A DNA stretch of 64,000 bases from Chondrus crispus (lineage: Eukaryota > Rhodophyta > Florideophyceae > Gigartinales > Gigartinaceae). Below, piece by piece: positions 54,355-64,000 of this stretch; positions within the stretch are counted from its first letter, which is position 1, and each line of letters opens with the position of its first letter. The stretch spans positions 1-64,000 of the forward strand of contig NW_005179113.1 of the NCBI RefSeq assembly GCF_000350225.1, written 5' to 3'. A model generated the notes under the pieces. The model saw only the letters and a list, made by a program, of their open reading frames with translations. It did not search any database and was not told where the DNA came from. Position numbers and translations under genes: made by a program.

Positions 54355-55144
54355 CCATCGTAAACAGAATTAGTAGGTTAGAGACAACAGAGAGGTCAGA
54401 ACTTCGAGAAAGGAACACATCTACGGGGTTCGCAGATAAGGAGTTTGAAGGAAAGGAGAGCAAGGCAGAGAAGCGAGACTGTATCCTTGGATGAGGCATT
54501 GAGCCTCTCGGAAAACACACACGCCTCATCACGGTACGCACGAGAAATGACGTTTCGAACGGACGGTCCGCTCACGTGGGAGGGATGATGAAATCAAATT
54601 ATATATACATATGTAAGCGTGTCGACAACACCCCTCTAAACAGGCCACACAAGTGAGAAGTCGATTCCAGCCATGCTGTGAAATTATAATCAAAAAGCAG
54701 GAAAAATTACGGCAGCTGCAGTACGCGCGATAAGTGGTGATCGTTTGCCACAGTCGGCGACATAACTATTCTAAGTCGCCGTGCAGCCAAGCCCCACCCG
54801 GCCTCATACGAAGCCGATCGTCACACTCCCTGCTAACACACTGCCCATGCTCGCCGAGCACGACGACTCGTCCACAGGGACCACCCTCAGAAGAGTGCAG
54901 CTACGAATTCACCCGCGATGACCGACGTCGACGCTCACAATCGGTCCTGTTATTTTTTTTCCAGGACGATCTACTTAGCACTTACCCATCACGATTTCTC
55001 TTCAACTCTGTCGTTTCTTTGTTTCTTTATTTTATTCACTTTTCCTCTTTTCTGTTTTGTTATTGTTCTGTTTTAGTTATTTTTATTTTTTGTGTTGTCA
55101 AGGAGACGACCCCGCACTGCGGGGGTCGATCAGAAGAACCTACA
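54355..55144 (+). other. Gypsy2 post-pol region with strong splice-acceptor-like tracts
   Basis: About 0.8 kb. T-rich tracts ending in AG occur at 54951-54964 (TTTTTTTTCCAG) and 55073-55100 (ending TTGTGTTGTCAAG). They look like 3' splice sites. The frame through this region (from a GTG at 54734) would encode a hydrophobic stretch from the same T-rich DNA, but has no ATG until 55145. Confidence 0.45.
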
Positions 55145-55696
55145 ATGACACTTCCGAAGGAAGCGAAGACAGGGGTAATCAGCGAGGAAGGGGAACGTCG
55201 ACGACGAGGCGAGGTGGAGCGCGAAGAGCAAGGCGCGTACGGTAGTGATGAGATCCAGCAAGATCTCGTCACAGGTGCGAAATGGATTGAAACCCAAGGG
55301 ATAATCTCACGGGAAAGTAACGACATCTTACAATGTGAGAACGCAACCGACGGCAGCTTGCTAAATACTGCTGAGAGCCGTGACCCTGTTCCCGGTAATT
55401 CGAACGAGGGAACTATGAGGGAAGACAACGTGTCTGTCGTCCGCACCGAATCAATGCCAGGTAATAATGACGTCGTCTGTATTGAACTGTACCAAGGGAA
55501 TTTTCCTACAGTCCTTAATGAGGTCTCATCGAGAGTTATTCAAGCTTCGCATAGTCGTCGCGACCGGGGAAGGCCCATTCTATCAAGGGCGTCGAGCAAT
55601 CCAAATATAGCGTTTATGAGGCACAAGTTGAGGGAACTGCAGTGTAGAGGTTCAGATAAGTCCGCGAAAACCACCCCCCTTCCCCGGGAAAAATGA
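55145..55696 (+). CDS. Unrecognised sense ORF after pol in Gypsy2 (183 aa)
   Basis: The frame starts ATG ACA CTT CCG (MTLPKEAKTG) and ends TGA at 55694-55696. The product is charged, rich in Glu, Arg and Ser (GERRRRGEVEREEQ), without a domain I recognise. The frame is open upstream to 54734 and would there add a 50-residue hydrophobic segment (FLFNSVVSLFLYFIHFSSF), as in an Env-like protein; but that needs a non-ATG start or splicing. Position after pol is where env or other accessory ORFs sit in LTR elements. Function unknown. Confidence 0.4.
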   Translation: MTLPKEAKTGVISEEGERRRRGEVEREEQGAYGSDEIQQDLVTGAKWIETQGIISRESNDILQCENATDGSLLNTAESRDPVPGNSNEGTMREDNVSVVRTESMPGNNDVVCIELYQGNFPTVLNEVSSRVIQASHSRRDRGRPILSRASSNPNIAFMRHKLRELQCRGSDKSAKTTPLPREK

Positions 55697-58147
55697 CGGC
55701 ACATTCTTTTGGGAGGCGCATGGAGGACGGAGCCAGACTGGCGAGCGGGTTATCGGACAATCGAGGGAGAAGATGTGGAAAAGAGGCTGTTACTGTGCTC
55801 GTGCACACGAGCGAGGCGAGTCGAGAGGAAGGAGATGATGTGAGATGCGACAATGTCGTGGGGGGGATATTAGGAGCATGATGGGAATTGTCGCTTGCCC
55901 TGCCCATGGTTGGAACAAGGAACGGGAGTAGGAGGAACGAACTTCGCAAGGATGAAGGAACGTGACACGATTCACGGCGAGAGTCCGAAGGACGAATAGT
56001 TGTCGTCGGACGGGACCTCAAATGAGTTACTAGATACTCCAGAAGTGATTTTGGAAAATGCCACTCCGGGATACCTCCCAGTTCACCTCAACATCACATC
56101 GTGAAGAAAGACGAGCGCTGTACAGCCAAATTGGGATACAGGACATCATTTGGAATTTTTATCAAAAAAATTGAGAAAAAGATATTGCTGCTCGGACGTG
56201 CGAGATGAGGGGATATTCTGACGACAAGTGCAAGTTTATGCCAGTAACACTCCCCCCCCGCCGCATTTCTTCCCACCGAGTACGCGAACTGCACGACCCG
56301 TGTTATTGTCGTTGCAGAAGAAAGAGTGAAGGTCGGGCTAGTTATTCTGGGGTGCGGACGGAACATGTCGTCGGCGACGAAAACTCCGCGACCAAGACTC
56401 GGAGCACACGCGAAGTCATCGCGCAGATTGCGAATCGCGACCCACCGAGAGGATCACCATGTACGCCGTGCACCAGCAAATTTTGCCCAGGTGAGGCAAT
56501 TCGAACACGTCCAATCCTCTATCAGGAAGCATGACAAGGACAAAGGGGAACGGCGCACCTCCCGAGATGCGCACGCTGAAATGACGATACCGATCCGATG
56601 GGACGAGTCCTTGTGGACTCGCACACCCGCATTCGCTGCGTCACAGCAGCTGCAAAGAAACATATATGTATTCCTCCTACACGCGATCGCCTGTAGAGTT
56701 CGGTATACATCGATTTGACGCCAGACTGTACATTCCAAGGCCGGAAAGGGCAGGGCGTTGTAGGGAAATTATTTATGATTTACCCACGGACTAATGAGAC
56801 TTACGAGACGGCCGTACGTCGCTACAAGTGCGCCTGTCAGGGGGATCCTTGCGGTAAGCTTGACAAGTGTACCGAAGTGACGTGGGGTAGCTTGTGAAAA
56901 TCACATTGGAGCAACAATTATGATCGGGCAAACTCGCACCGAGCTCCCCGAGCGGCGACGCGCAAGTGCAAAGATGTGCTCGATATTTTTTTTTTGGAGG
57001 TTGTTCTCCCCCAATATTGGCCTCTGCGAGGTTGTGGAAATTGAAACCTTCTTTTTTTCAAGAAGCAAGGAGTTTTTGGTCCGTGTTTGAAATAGGTCGA
57101 GGATTGAAGTGGTGGAGGAAGAAGATCCAGGTACCGAGGGACCGAAGGAGTTTGTGTATGGCTAGTACCTGAAAACTGAAGCACGGACTGAGGGGGAGCT
57201 ACGGAATCCTTCAATGGGAGAAGATGTTAAATGACGTTGTGTATATAGGCACAGGGCATTAGACCAGGGACGGGTCGACACAGTTCACCGGTCTAGTGAT
57301 CCATGAGGAGTCAGGACCCCTGCTATGGAATTCGTTGGTGCTGTCAACACGGATGTAAATAGGCTGAGAAGCAGCGGTGGTAGGTGGTCTTGATGACGTT
57401 TTCGAGGGTGCCCGATGTGCGAGAAATGAGGGGGTAAGTGAGGAATTTGAAGAGGTAAAGAGGGAGAGACAAAAAGAGGAGGTAAACCACAAAAGAGGAG
57501 GAAAGGGAAGACGCACATCGAGAATGGGAGAACGAGAAGGCGCAGGAAATTGGGGGAAATTGAGAAATGAAGAGGAGGAAAGAAAAGCGGACCACCTCAG
57601 AGACTCTAGGGGGTAGTGTATTTCCTTGAGGAGGAATCTCCAAACGGGCAACGGAGCAACTGAAGTTGTGAACATTGATAACGTTTCGTGGACGGCTGAA
57701 CAAAAAGGGGGGAGGGCGACTAGAAAAATTGTCTGGGACCGCCACGCCCCTGCCGACGGCAAGAAGAAGTCAAACGAAAGAAGGAAGTCGGAGATGCCGT
57801 AAACACGCACGTTGCCGCCCCCGTTAGGCAGAGTCAGGGCGTAGGAAAAGAAGGAGAAAAATTGCCAAGGATAAAGAGGAGGGATTGAAGAGAAAGAAAC
57901 ATAGCGGAATCAGGGAAGGAAAAATTGAAAATGCAAAAAGAGGAGGAAGTTGGTGAAAAGAGGGGTACGACCGCAGTGACGGTACGGAAAAAAAGAGGAG
58001 GAAGTTGGAAATAACAGGGGATTGCAAATGGGTTCTTTTTATCGCCCAAAGGTCGTACGATAAAGTCGCTAGTCGACTATAATGCGGGCAGGATGGGAAA
58101 AGATGGACAAGTCGCAAGGGAGTGCTGTGGCCGCCGTCTCAACGAGA
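55697..58147. other. Gypsy2 cargo, no gene recognised
   Basis: About 2.4 kb. Several overlapping ORFs of 60-183 codons on both strands show no domain or convincing start. The segments 57420-57620 and 57840-58020 are purine-rich, with repeats of AAAAGAGGAGGAAG (57936-57953 and 57988-58008). Confidence 0.4.
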
Positions 58148-60080
58148 CTATGCCCCAAGGGATTTTCCCTTTGGAAGGGAGGTGACAAGCCGAGCTAGAA
58201 CTCGCAAGTCGTCCAGGGACGCCCCCTGGAGAGCTTCTCCCTCCACACCATGAGCCATGAGAAGGCGATGGTAAACGGCGGCAGCAGAGGTGTTTTCTTT
58301 GGGAATTGTAGATGATGGAGGGCCCGAGGTAGGGGCGAGGAGCGGACCCTCAGGTGAAGGGGGAGCTGGACGTGGGGTCGGATCCCCGGACGACGGAGGG
58401 GCTTCCTGGATTGAAATGGTTCCCGTCGAGCAGCTAGCAGGAGGAATCTTGGCGCGCGGAAGAACCTCAGGGCGGGTTAAGCCCACGAGTGCCGTACATG
58501 ACGGCAATGGCAAGGTTGAGGTGGGTGTGACGAGCTGTCCCTCGCGTGATGGGGAAGCAGGAAGTGAGGTTGGATTCACGTCGGAGGAAGACACGACTCG
58601 AAGCGACAAGGTTTCCGCCGAGCTCGTGGGAGGAAGTATGCGACGCACATGGCGCCTCAGGCGCGGAGGGAAGGACCGGTGCAGGGAGAGGGGAAGTTGG
58701 GGCCGAAGGTCGAGAGCACATCTCAGGCTCTCGAGGATCCGCGTTCACCACAGTGACTGCGTTGGGGGTTGGTGGTTGATTTCCGAAACGGCGGCTCATC
58801 TGGGCCTCCCAGGCAGAACAGAGGGAGGAGGACCAGGGGTTGATCCACACGAAGTCGCCGGCAGCTGGATGATTTCTACCAGGGGAAAAAGAGGGTCGTT
58901 GGCGTGAAAAGGACCGAGACGAATTTTGTGGAGGAACGCAATCCCACGCTACGATCTCAATCATATCGAGGAGGGCGTGCACTTCACAGTCCACATCGGA
59001 CCCGTCAAGGGGGACAGAAAAATCGAAGAGACGCATCTGTTCGCGGAGTTTCGAAGGGAGGTGCCACAGGCGCCAACAGTCGAAAACTTCCCACAGGAGG
59101 GTGGCGGCGACTTTCACGCACCACTCCGTGAGGAACACAGTCCACAGCCCGTGCTGCGGATCGCGTAAATGACTGCCGTAATATGTCAGGATGGGGCCTA
59201 ACTCAGCCCAGAAACCCTGACATACCTCGTATTGACTCCACCAGGACGGGGTTCGTTGGTATCGATTGGTGTAGTGCTGTCTGGAAATTTCACGAGCCTC
59301 AATCATCTGGTACGCCACGAAGTACCCAGTGTCGGATCGGACCCGACGCTCAAAGCGTACAGTATTTTGGAAAAAGAAAATACCGCCGCGCTTCGTATGG
59401 CGAAAGTTTATGGGAAGAATGGCTTGGGTCCAAAACATGGCGTCGGTCGTGACGGTGCGTCGGTTGCGCCACAGTCGGTCCGCCTCGGACCCGGGGTCAC
59501 CGTAGGTGCAGTCGATGAGGTTGTCGAGGTAGAGTCGTTCCCCCTCCGTAAGACACTGCCAAGTGTCGCAGTGGTAACATGAAGGTATGAGGGCGTCGGC
59601 CATAGGAATCTCGATCCGAGTGAGCACAGCGTCCATGAAGCGCAGAGATAAGGAGGAGCGACCGCGCGGGGAGGAGTGACGTAGGATGGAGGTGGGTATA
59701 GCGATGCGGGCGCGCCAGTCAAACGTGTGAATGGCCTGCAAAGGGAGGTTACCGGGCAACATGCCCGCATCATCGGCGAAATTATTTTTGATGCCGTCGA
59801 GGTCGCGGACGCCCACAGAGGAGAACCATTGAGCAGAAGCAAACAGGGCTGCGTTATCACGCATGGTTTTGTTCTGCAGCTCCTCGAGCGAAGGATGACG
59901 GCGGGCTACCCAAGAGGAATGGTAGCCCGGATGGAAGGCCGGCTCCGCAGGGATGGTAACAGGGGGTAGACGGGGTATGGAAGGAAGACCCCGGGGCACT
60001 TCGAACTTGCGAGGAAAGCCAACACCCGGACGTCTACGGGTGGCACTATCGTCGGAGTGTTCCGATGGAGAAGGAAGCAT
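58148..60080 (-). CDS. Antisense ORF of Gypsy2 (537 aa, likely longer before a frameshift)
   Basis: On the strand opposite gag-pol, ATG at 60080 opens 537 codons to a stop at 58467. The frame begins 125 bases inside the 3' LTR, so an antisense transcript from that LTR could express it. N-terminus about 1-60 is Pro/Ser/Arg-rich. Residues about 60-400 look like a folded domain, rich in Trp and aromatic residues, with SCYHCDTWQC. The C-terminus is Pro/Ser-rich. Its last 55 codons look out of phase; the overlapping frame 58148-58648 continues a Pro-rich sequence and ends with a helical segment (DDLRVLARLVTSL), so one indel near 58600-58640 probably split a protein of about 640 residues. I recognise no family. 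Confidence 0.6.
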
Positions 60081-60193
60081 GGTATGTTCGTCTTACCCTT
60101 GCTAGAACGCCGCCCAGAGTGATTGATGACCGGGAAACACGGTCAGCAGCGGCAGGAGATTATACGATGGCTGGGCGTTGCGCAAGGGCGCTC

Positions 60194-60205
60194 AGAAGGG
60201 GGATA
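60194..60205 (+). other. Gypsy2 polypurine tract
   Basis: AGAAGGGGGATA immediately precedes the 3' LTR (TGTAGTGC). Confidence 0.7.
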
Positions 60206-61144
60206 TGTAGTGCAATACGCACCTGAAAAGGGGGGTGAAAAGAAATGAAAATGATGGGGTATGACAAGCAAAAGTGGAAATCATTTCACTTTATTATTTT
60301 AATTATTAATTTTAATTAGTTGCATATTAGTTATTTAACATTAGATTAGATCTAGGATCTAGCGCCGAGAGCTACTGTAGTGGCTCCGGCGGGGCGATAT
60401 ATACCTTAGCCCTCTGACGACCAAGTCAGTAAAGGTAACCCGACTTGCCAGAGTCTGATATCGCCTTGGTCGAAGTCCGTCTCTACCAAGACGCTCCCTT
60501 TTACCTAAGCCTACGGCATCCTCTATCGCTCGGGGGTCCCCTTTTTCCTTATCAATTTCCCTTTATTTCCCTATCCTAATTTCCCTTAATCTTGAGTTGG
60601 TCCCACCTTGTAGGATTGCGATCCGCAACGTGACGTCATTTGCCATCGGGCTTCTGTGTTGGTGCACCAGTGGTGCTTTTCTCAGTGTTGGTTCCATCGG
60701 AATCTGGTTGGGACCGATCCGTTGTTGGTACTTTGCCATCGGGCAGTACGACGGTGTAGCGCTGCTACGTTTTATTCTTTCCCGACGGGCTATGTTGCGA
60801 CGTCCCCGTCGAAGACCTTATCAAGGGTATAAGGTGTACAAGGCGCTCTTCGAGCATTGGATTTACGACCCATCGGACCAGGTTTACCTAAACACCCCTC
60901 CGAACTCGTCGAGCAGTTTCCTTTACAAGTCTCTACCACCATTTACCGATCCCGGGCTGGGCCCTTCTCTTTGCCAGCCCCTATCAGGAATCCGAGCTAC
61001 TGCGGGCCGCAAACCCGCTTAAAGAGGACAGGGAGCTTCGAACACTCCGTAGCGCTGTGCCGTTGGCAGTTGTTGTTTTTGTTGCTGTTGTTTGTGTTGG
61101 ACCGTCGGACCTTGGTCTCTGCCTAACAGGCGCATTGCACTACA
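60206..61144 (+). repeat. Gypsy2 3' LTR (939 bp)
   Basis: Same length and ends as the 5' LTR. Differences seen by eye: near 60366, 60444, 60976, 60989, 61052 and 61114. Low divergence means the insertion into B4 is recent. Confidence 0.93.
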
Positions 61145-61428
61145 GTTGACAATAGCTTCCCACATCTCATGAGCATATCAACATCACGTACATGCTCAAG
61201 ATGCTCATCTGATAGGGAGAGACCAATCAGTGCTTTAGCTTTACTGTCACCTCTGATCCACTTCTTACGCTCTTCCGGGCGTTCCTCACTTGGAACTCTT
61301 CCCTCAACGATGTATTGGTCAACATCACGTAGAGCAAGCAGAAGTTGTATTTTCTGCTTCCACACGTAGAAGTTGGAGTCCGTCAGTTTGTCGATTCTGA
61401 TGGATCCTCCTCCTCCTTGATCTTCCAT
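61145..61428 (-). pseudogene. B4 gag N-terminus
   Basis: ATG at 61428 (MEDQGGGGSIRIDKLTDSNF). It runs through family B Gag to the Gypsy2 insertion point at 61145, with a one-base deletion near 61170 (DVDMLMR where B3 has DVDTAHEM). It joins, across Gypsy2, to the Gag codons at 46474. Confidence 0.9.
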
Positions 61429-61440
61429 TTTAGTGCAAAT

Positions 61441-62265
61441 TGTTGTAATTCTACGACCACATGCTGATATGCATGACACGCAACGACAGGTATGACACGT
61501 GTAAAATCGAAAACACTCCGCGTGACGAGCTGAGCAAGTGTGAGTTTCAACGTGTACACGTGTGGTTTCTGTACACGGGTGCGCTCTACAGTACTTCAGG
61601 AGCAAGTTTGGTTTTCAACGTGTACATGTGTGAAATATGTACACGGTTGCGGTGCACAGTACAATCTGAGCATGTTTCATTTTCTTCGCCCGACACGTGT
61701 ATGACCTGGACACATGTCCTCATAACACTCTCGGACGCGTACAGTACGCCTGCAGTCTTACAGACAAAGTATAGAACCTTGGTGGCGGGTGCCTCGCACG
61801 TGCCAAAGGTTTACAGCGTCCATGGAGTGCAGCACGGGTACAGCAGGACACAAAGATACCGTTGCGCGAGTTTTGAATTCGTAAGGCAACGTGTGAGCTG
61901 TAAACGTGCCTTACGAATTTGTGCCACGCTGGATTTGGAATAGTAAGGGAATTTGTGCTTTGCTGTGCTTTGTTGTACTGCCTTACTAATTTCTCCGTCA
62001 TGACAGTGCTAATTCGTAAGGCGGTTTTCTGTTCTGTTTGTTGGGCCATCGCCAGTTTGGCTGAGTAGCAAGACGGGCACATGTGTTAGAGCCAATACAT
62101 TTGTAGTATGTGTGTCGTAGTGTTTGGTAGTAGAGTTCTAGAAGATTGCAGAAGTGTATAAGTAGCGCCAGAAGTTGGGGACTCGAAGTAAATCGGTACC
62201 CAATCCTTCAACTTCACCTTATCAAGCGTCGTTCGATTTCCCTTTGCCCCGCTGACCTTCCAGTA
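61441..62265 (+). repeat. Solo A-type LTR in B4 (825 bp) with perfect target duplication
   Basis: CAAAT at 61436-61440 and 62266-62270 is an exact 5-bp duplication of the B leader 9 bases before the gag ATG. The LTR starts TGTTGTAATTC and ends CTTCCAGTA. This copy proves the boundaries of A-type LTRs. About 110 bp shorter than other A LTRs, with part of the AATTCGTAAGG repeat region missing near 61880. Confidence 0.95.
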
Positions 62266-62430
62266 CAAATAAACTTCAAGTATTCCAAAATCCGTTCGGG
62301 GATCCCAAGCCGTTAACCGATAGTCAACACAATGGCAAGCCCACCCGTCTAAGAAATTCGATATGATTACTATGAAGTTGCACTAGAAGAAATCTGCGAA
62401 CAGATATGTGAATTTATTTGGATGAAATCC

Positions 62431-63102
62431 CTAACTATTCTGTCGACAAACTACCTTCAAGTGTGCAGCGCCGTTCTCGTGGCACTTCAGGTGCCCGTGA
62501 GACTCAAAGATGCGATTGCAAGGGATACAACGCGGAGTCTCCTTAGCGTTGGCAACTTGAATGCGATGAGACCTAGACTGAATGTGGTCGTAAAAGGCCT
62601 TCGCACTATTGCCACTAACGCCGCACACTTTACAATACCGCTTATACCGCGGGCACACCTTACGATTCCTCTTGCGCTCACGCTTAAACTGCTTATCCGC
62701 GAGAACAGCCGCTTTCCGAGCAGAAAGTCGATGCCTAGTTCTCTTTATTGGTGCGGGAACAGAGCGCGGAATACGAGGAATCCTAAAAGGTGCGCAACTG
62801 GAGGACGGACCCGGAAGCGCGAGCCGAGGCGAAGGTTGATCCTCAGGCTCAAGCACCTCAACGGATACGACCTCCGATGTCCGAACCGTTCGACCGGTGA
62901 CCAGCTTCCCAGGCGCAGAGCGCACCGGTACTAATTCCAGACCTAACACAACCCCGTAAAGACAGGTATTCACAATAAGGAATATGAAGATAATTGTCAG
63001 TAACAGATTTTGGAATTATTGCTCTTAAGAACCACCAAAACGTGCAAAGACAATCACTTAGATGTGTAGGAAATGGAAAGAAACTCAAAACTTACTTTGC
63101 AT
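62431..63102 (-). CDS. Spliced two-zinc-finger protein ORF in the B4 leader (172 aa)
   Basis: Third copy of the family B leader ORF. ATG CAA A is at 63102-63096, donor GT at 63095-63094, acceptor AG at 62944-62943, exon 2 62942-62431; the intron is again 153 bp. The split codon becomes AGT (Ser). Several substitutions relative to B2 and B3 (for example APFRIP, TRHRLS, CNRIFE, VVCRQNS) leave the frame open and all eight zinc ligands in place, even though gag-pol of B4 carries many stops. Whether that is selection or luck needs a rate test. Confidence 0.72.
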
Positions 63103-63104
63103 GA

Positions 63105-63465
63105 GAGAACGAAGAAAAACCAAATGCGAGATTGACGACGACGGCGGTAGCGGGGGCGGAAACGAAGACGAAGACCAAAGACAGAGACAGCAGCAAGAAC
63201 CACAGCAAGAACAAAAGCCAAACCAAGAACGAAGACAACGAAGACAGCGGGGGCGATGACCAAAACCAATTCACACAAGAGAGCAAGAACGACAGCAGCA
63301 GCGAAAACCAAAACCAAGAACGACGGCAAGAACGAGAGCGACAACGACAGCGAGAAGACCAGCAGAAAGAACGACGAGAAACGGCAGCGAAAACGACAGC
63401 GACAACGACGGCAGAAACAACGGAACGAGAACGACAGACTCATGCAGTGAAACAACAGCGAGGGA
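63105..63465 (-). repeat. CGTT-rich leader repeat of B4
   Basis: Minus-strand copy of the family B leader repeat, between the primer site and the leader exon. Translates to low-complexity Arg/Gln/Glu-rich sequence on the plus strand, not taken as a gene. Confidence 0.6.
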
Positions 63466-63479
63466 CTGGGCCCATAACC
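63466..63479 (-). other. B4 primer binding site
   Basis: GGTTATGGGCCCAG on the minus strand directly follows the 5' LTR. Confidence 0.85.
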
Positions 63480-64000
63480 AAATGGTAGGTTGGGAGGGCT
63501 AAGGGAAAGAAGGAGGGCAGGTTGATGTGTGTGAGTGAAGGAGTTGGTACCGAGGTTTACTTGGAGCCGTCTTTCGGCGATACTTATACACTTTGAGTGT
63601 TACACTATCCCAAAGTAAAGTACTTTGGCACCTGGTAAACCGTACTCACCATATGCGCGACCAAGCGCGGTCCTCTTCTGGCCCGTCCACACTGTTCTAT
63701 TTCCACCTTACGAATTGACTATTGACTATCAGTGCACAACAGTTTCTACACATTTCGAGTGACTGTAAACCATGGCCCTATGCATGCAATCGTTTCACAC
63801 CTTACTAATCTGCATCCAGACATGACAGAATATATTCTTGCACAATGAACAACTTGGCATCTCTCCATTTCCAACAACGCAAAGTCCTGTCATATCTCAG
63901 TCCCCATACATGCCCTTGTTTCGTACCTTACTAATTTCGATACACACTGCCAGACAGCTATGACGGGTAGCAACAATGTGCATCTAGACTTTCTACACAT
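63480..64000 (-). repeat. 5' LTR of B4, cut by the window end
   Basis: 521 bp of the family B LTR. It ends ACCATTT on the minus strand where the family has ACCATTA. TATAAG near 63580-63585 (minus). A small duplication AAAGTA near 63613-63622 is private to this copy. The rest lies outside the window. Confidence 0.88.

Larger units (their letters stand above)
46480..61144 (+). mobile_element. Gypsy2: 14.7-kb chromovirus with 5.8 kb of extra sequence
   Basis: Two 939-bp LTRs (46480-47418, 60206-61144) enclose 12.8 kb. Flanks GTTTA (46475-46479) and GTTGA (61145-61149) are an imperfect 5-bp duplication of the B4 gag target. By eye the LTRs differ at six positions. gag, protease, reverse transcriptase, RNase H, integrase and chromodomain lie in Gypsy order from 47596 to 54354, but with many stops and frameshifts. 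Between the chromodomain and the 3' LTR are about 5.8 kb with a sense ORF (55145-55696) and a long antisense ORF (58467-60080). The internal region is much longer than the 5-7 kb usual for the group. Confidence 0.95.
40111..64000 (-). mobile_element. Copia family B element B4, full-length but triply interrupted
   Basis: From left to right: 3' LTR 40111-41360, purine tract, pol, a solo B-type LTR (42896-44159), pol and gag, Gypsy2 (46480-61144), gag N-terminus, a solo A-type LTR (61441-62265), leader with zinc-finger ORF, primer site, and 5' LTR from 63480 to the window end. Each inserted piece is bordered by a recognisable short target duplication, and the B coding sequence resumes at the matching codon after each. 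B4 itself sits in the A gag fragment; the base pairs GGAGA (40106-40110) should be repeated at its far end. Confidence 0.92.

Noticed and set aside
57259..57810. 183-codon minus ORF in the Gypsy2 cargo
   Set aside because: It reads a purine-rich tract in antisense (Phe/Leu/Ser-rich), with a competing frame of similar length and no domain.
61123..61605. 160-codon minus ORF joining A-LTR and B gag
   Set aside because: It merely runs across the solo LTR boundary into Gag and on into the Gypsy2 LTR; only 61145-61428 is gag.

Overview
The window is nuclear DNA from a eukaryote with a transposon-rich genome. Essentially all 64 kb is LTR retrotransposon, much of it nested or in tandem. I see no bacterial operon, rRNA gene, ordinary tRNA gene, CRISPR array or clearly non-transposon host gene. 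The sequence does not fix the lineage. The presence of Copia (Ty1) elements primed by a half initiator-tRNA, chromodomain Ty3/Gypsy elements and a gag fragment with an odd zinc knuckle suggests a protist, oomycete or alga rather than a vertebrate or fungus. This is only an impression.

Layout. (1) 1-610: a gag-protease remnant of a different element. (2) 610-13983: Copia family A on the minus strand, as a tandem array LTR-A1-LTR-A2-LTR with a period of about 6.18 kb. A2 has an intact 1369-codon gag-pol; A1 differs by one nonsense codon. (3) 13984-30253: Copia family B on the plus strand, again in tandem: B1 (5' part missing, A is inserted in its integrase), a shared LTR, B2 (nonsense codon, 3' part missing), an A-type LTR at a chimeric junction, B3 (intact 1372-codon gag-pol) and a 3' LTR. 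That last LTR carries a 381-bp miniature LTR element (TRIM) with tRNA-like pol III boxes. (4) 30254-39891: Gypsy1, a minus-strand chromovirus with a nearly intact pol but no matching LTR pair. (5) 39892-40110: the 5' end of an A-type gag. (6) 40111-64000: B4, a minus-strand family B element running off the window. It is interrupted by a solo B-type LTR, by the 14.7-kb Gypsy2 element (46480-61144) and by a solo A-type LTR.

How the parts work together. Families A and B share a TATA box (TATAAG), a primer site (GGTTATGGGCCCAG) abutting the LTR, a purine tract, a repetitive CGTT-rich leader and a 50-bp block just before gag. Family B also carries, between primer site and gag, an extra ORF for a 172-aa protein with two U1-type zinc fingers. 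Its only plausible ATG lies in a 7-nt upstream coding exon, joined across a 153-bp intron. Gypsy2 has nearly identical LTRs but wrecked gag-pol frames and a lost integrase aspartate. It carries about 5.8 kb of extra sequence, including a 537-codon antisense ORF. The TRIM and Gypsy2 both look like passengers moved by enzymes made elsewhere.

The points most worth following up are the TRIM with tRNA-derived promoter boxes, the spliced zinc-finger ORF of family B, and the antisense ORF of Gypsy2.
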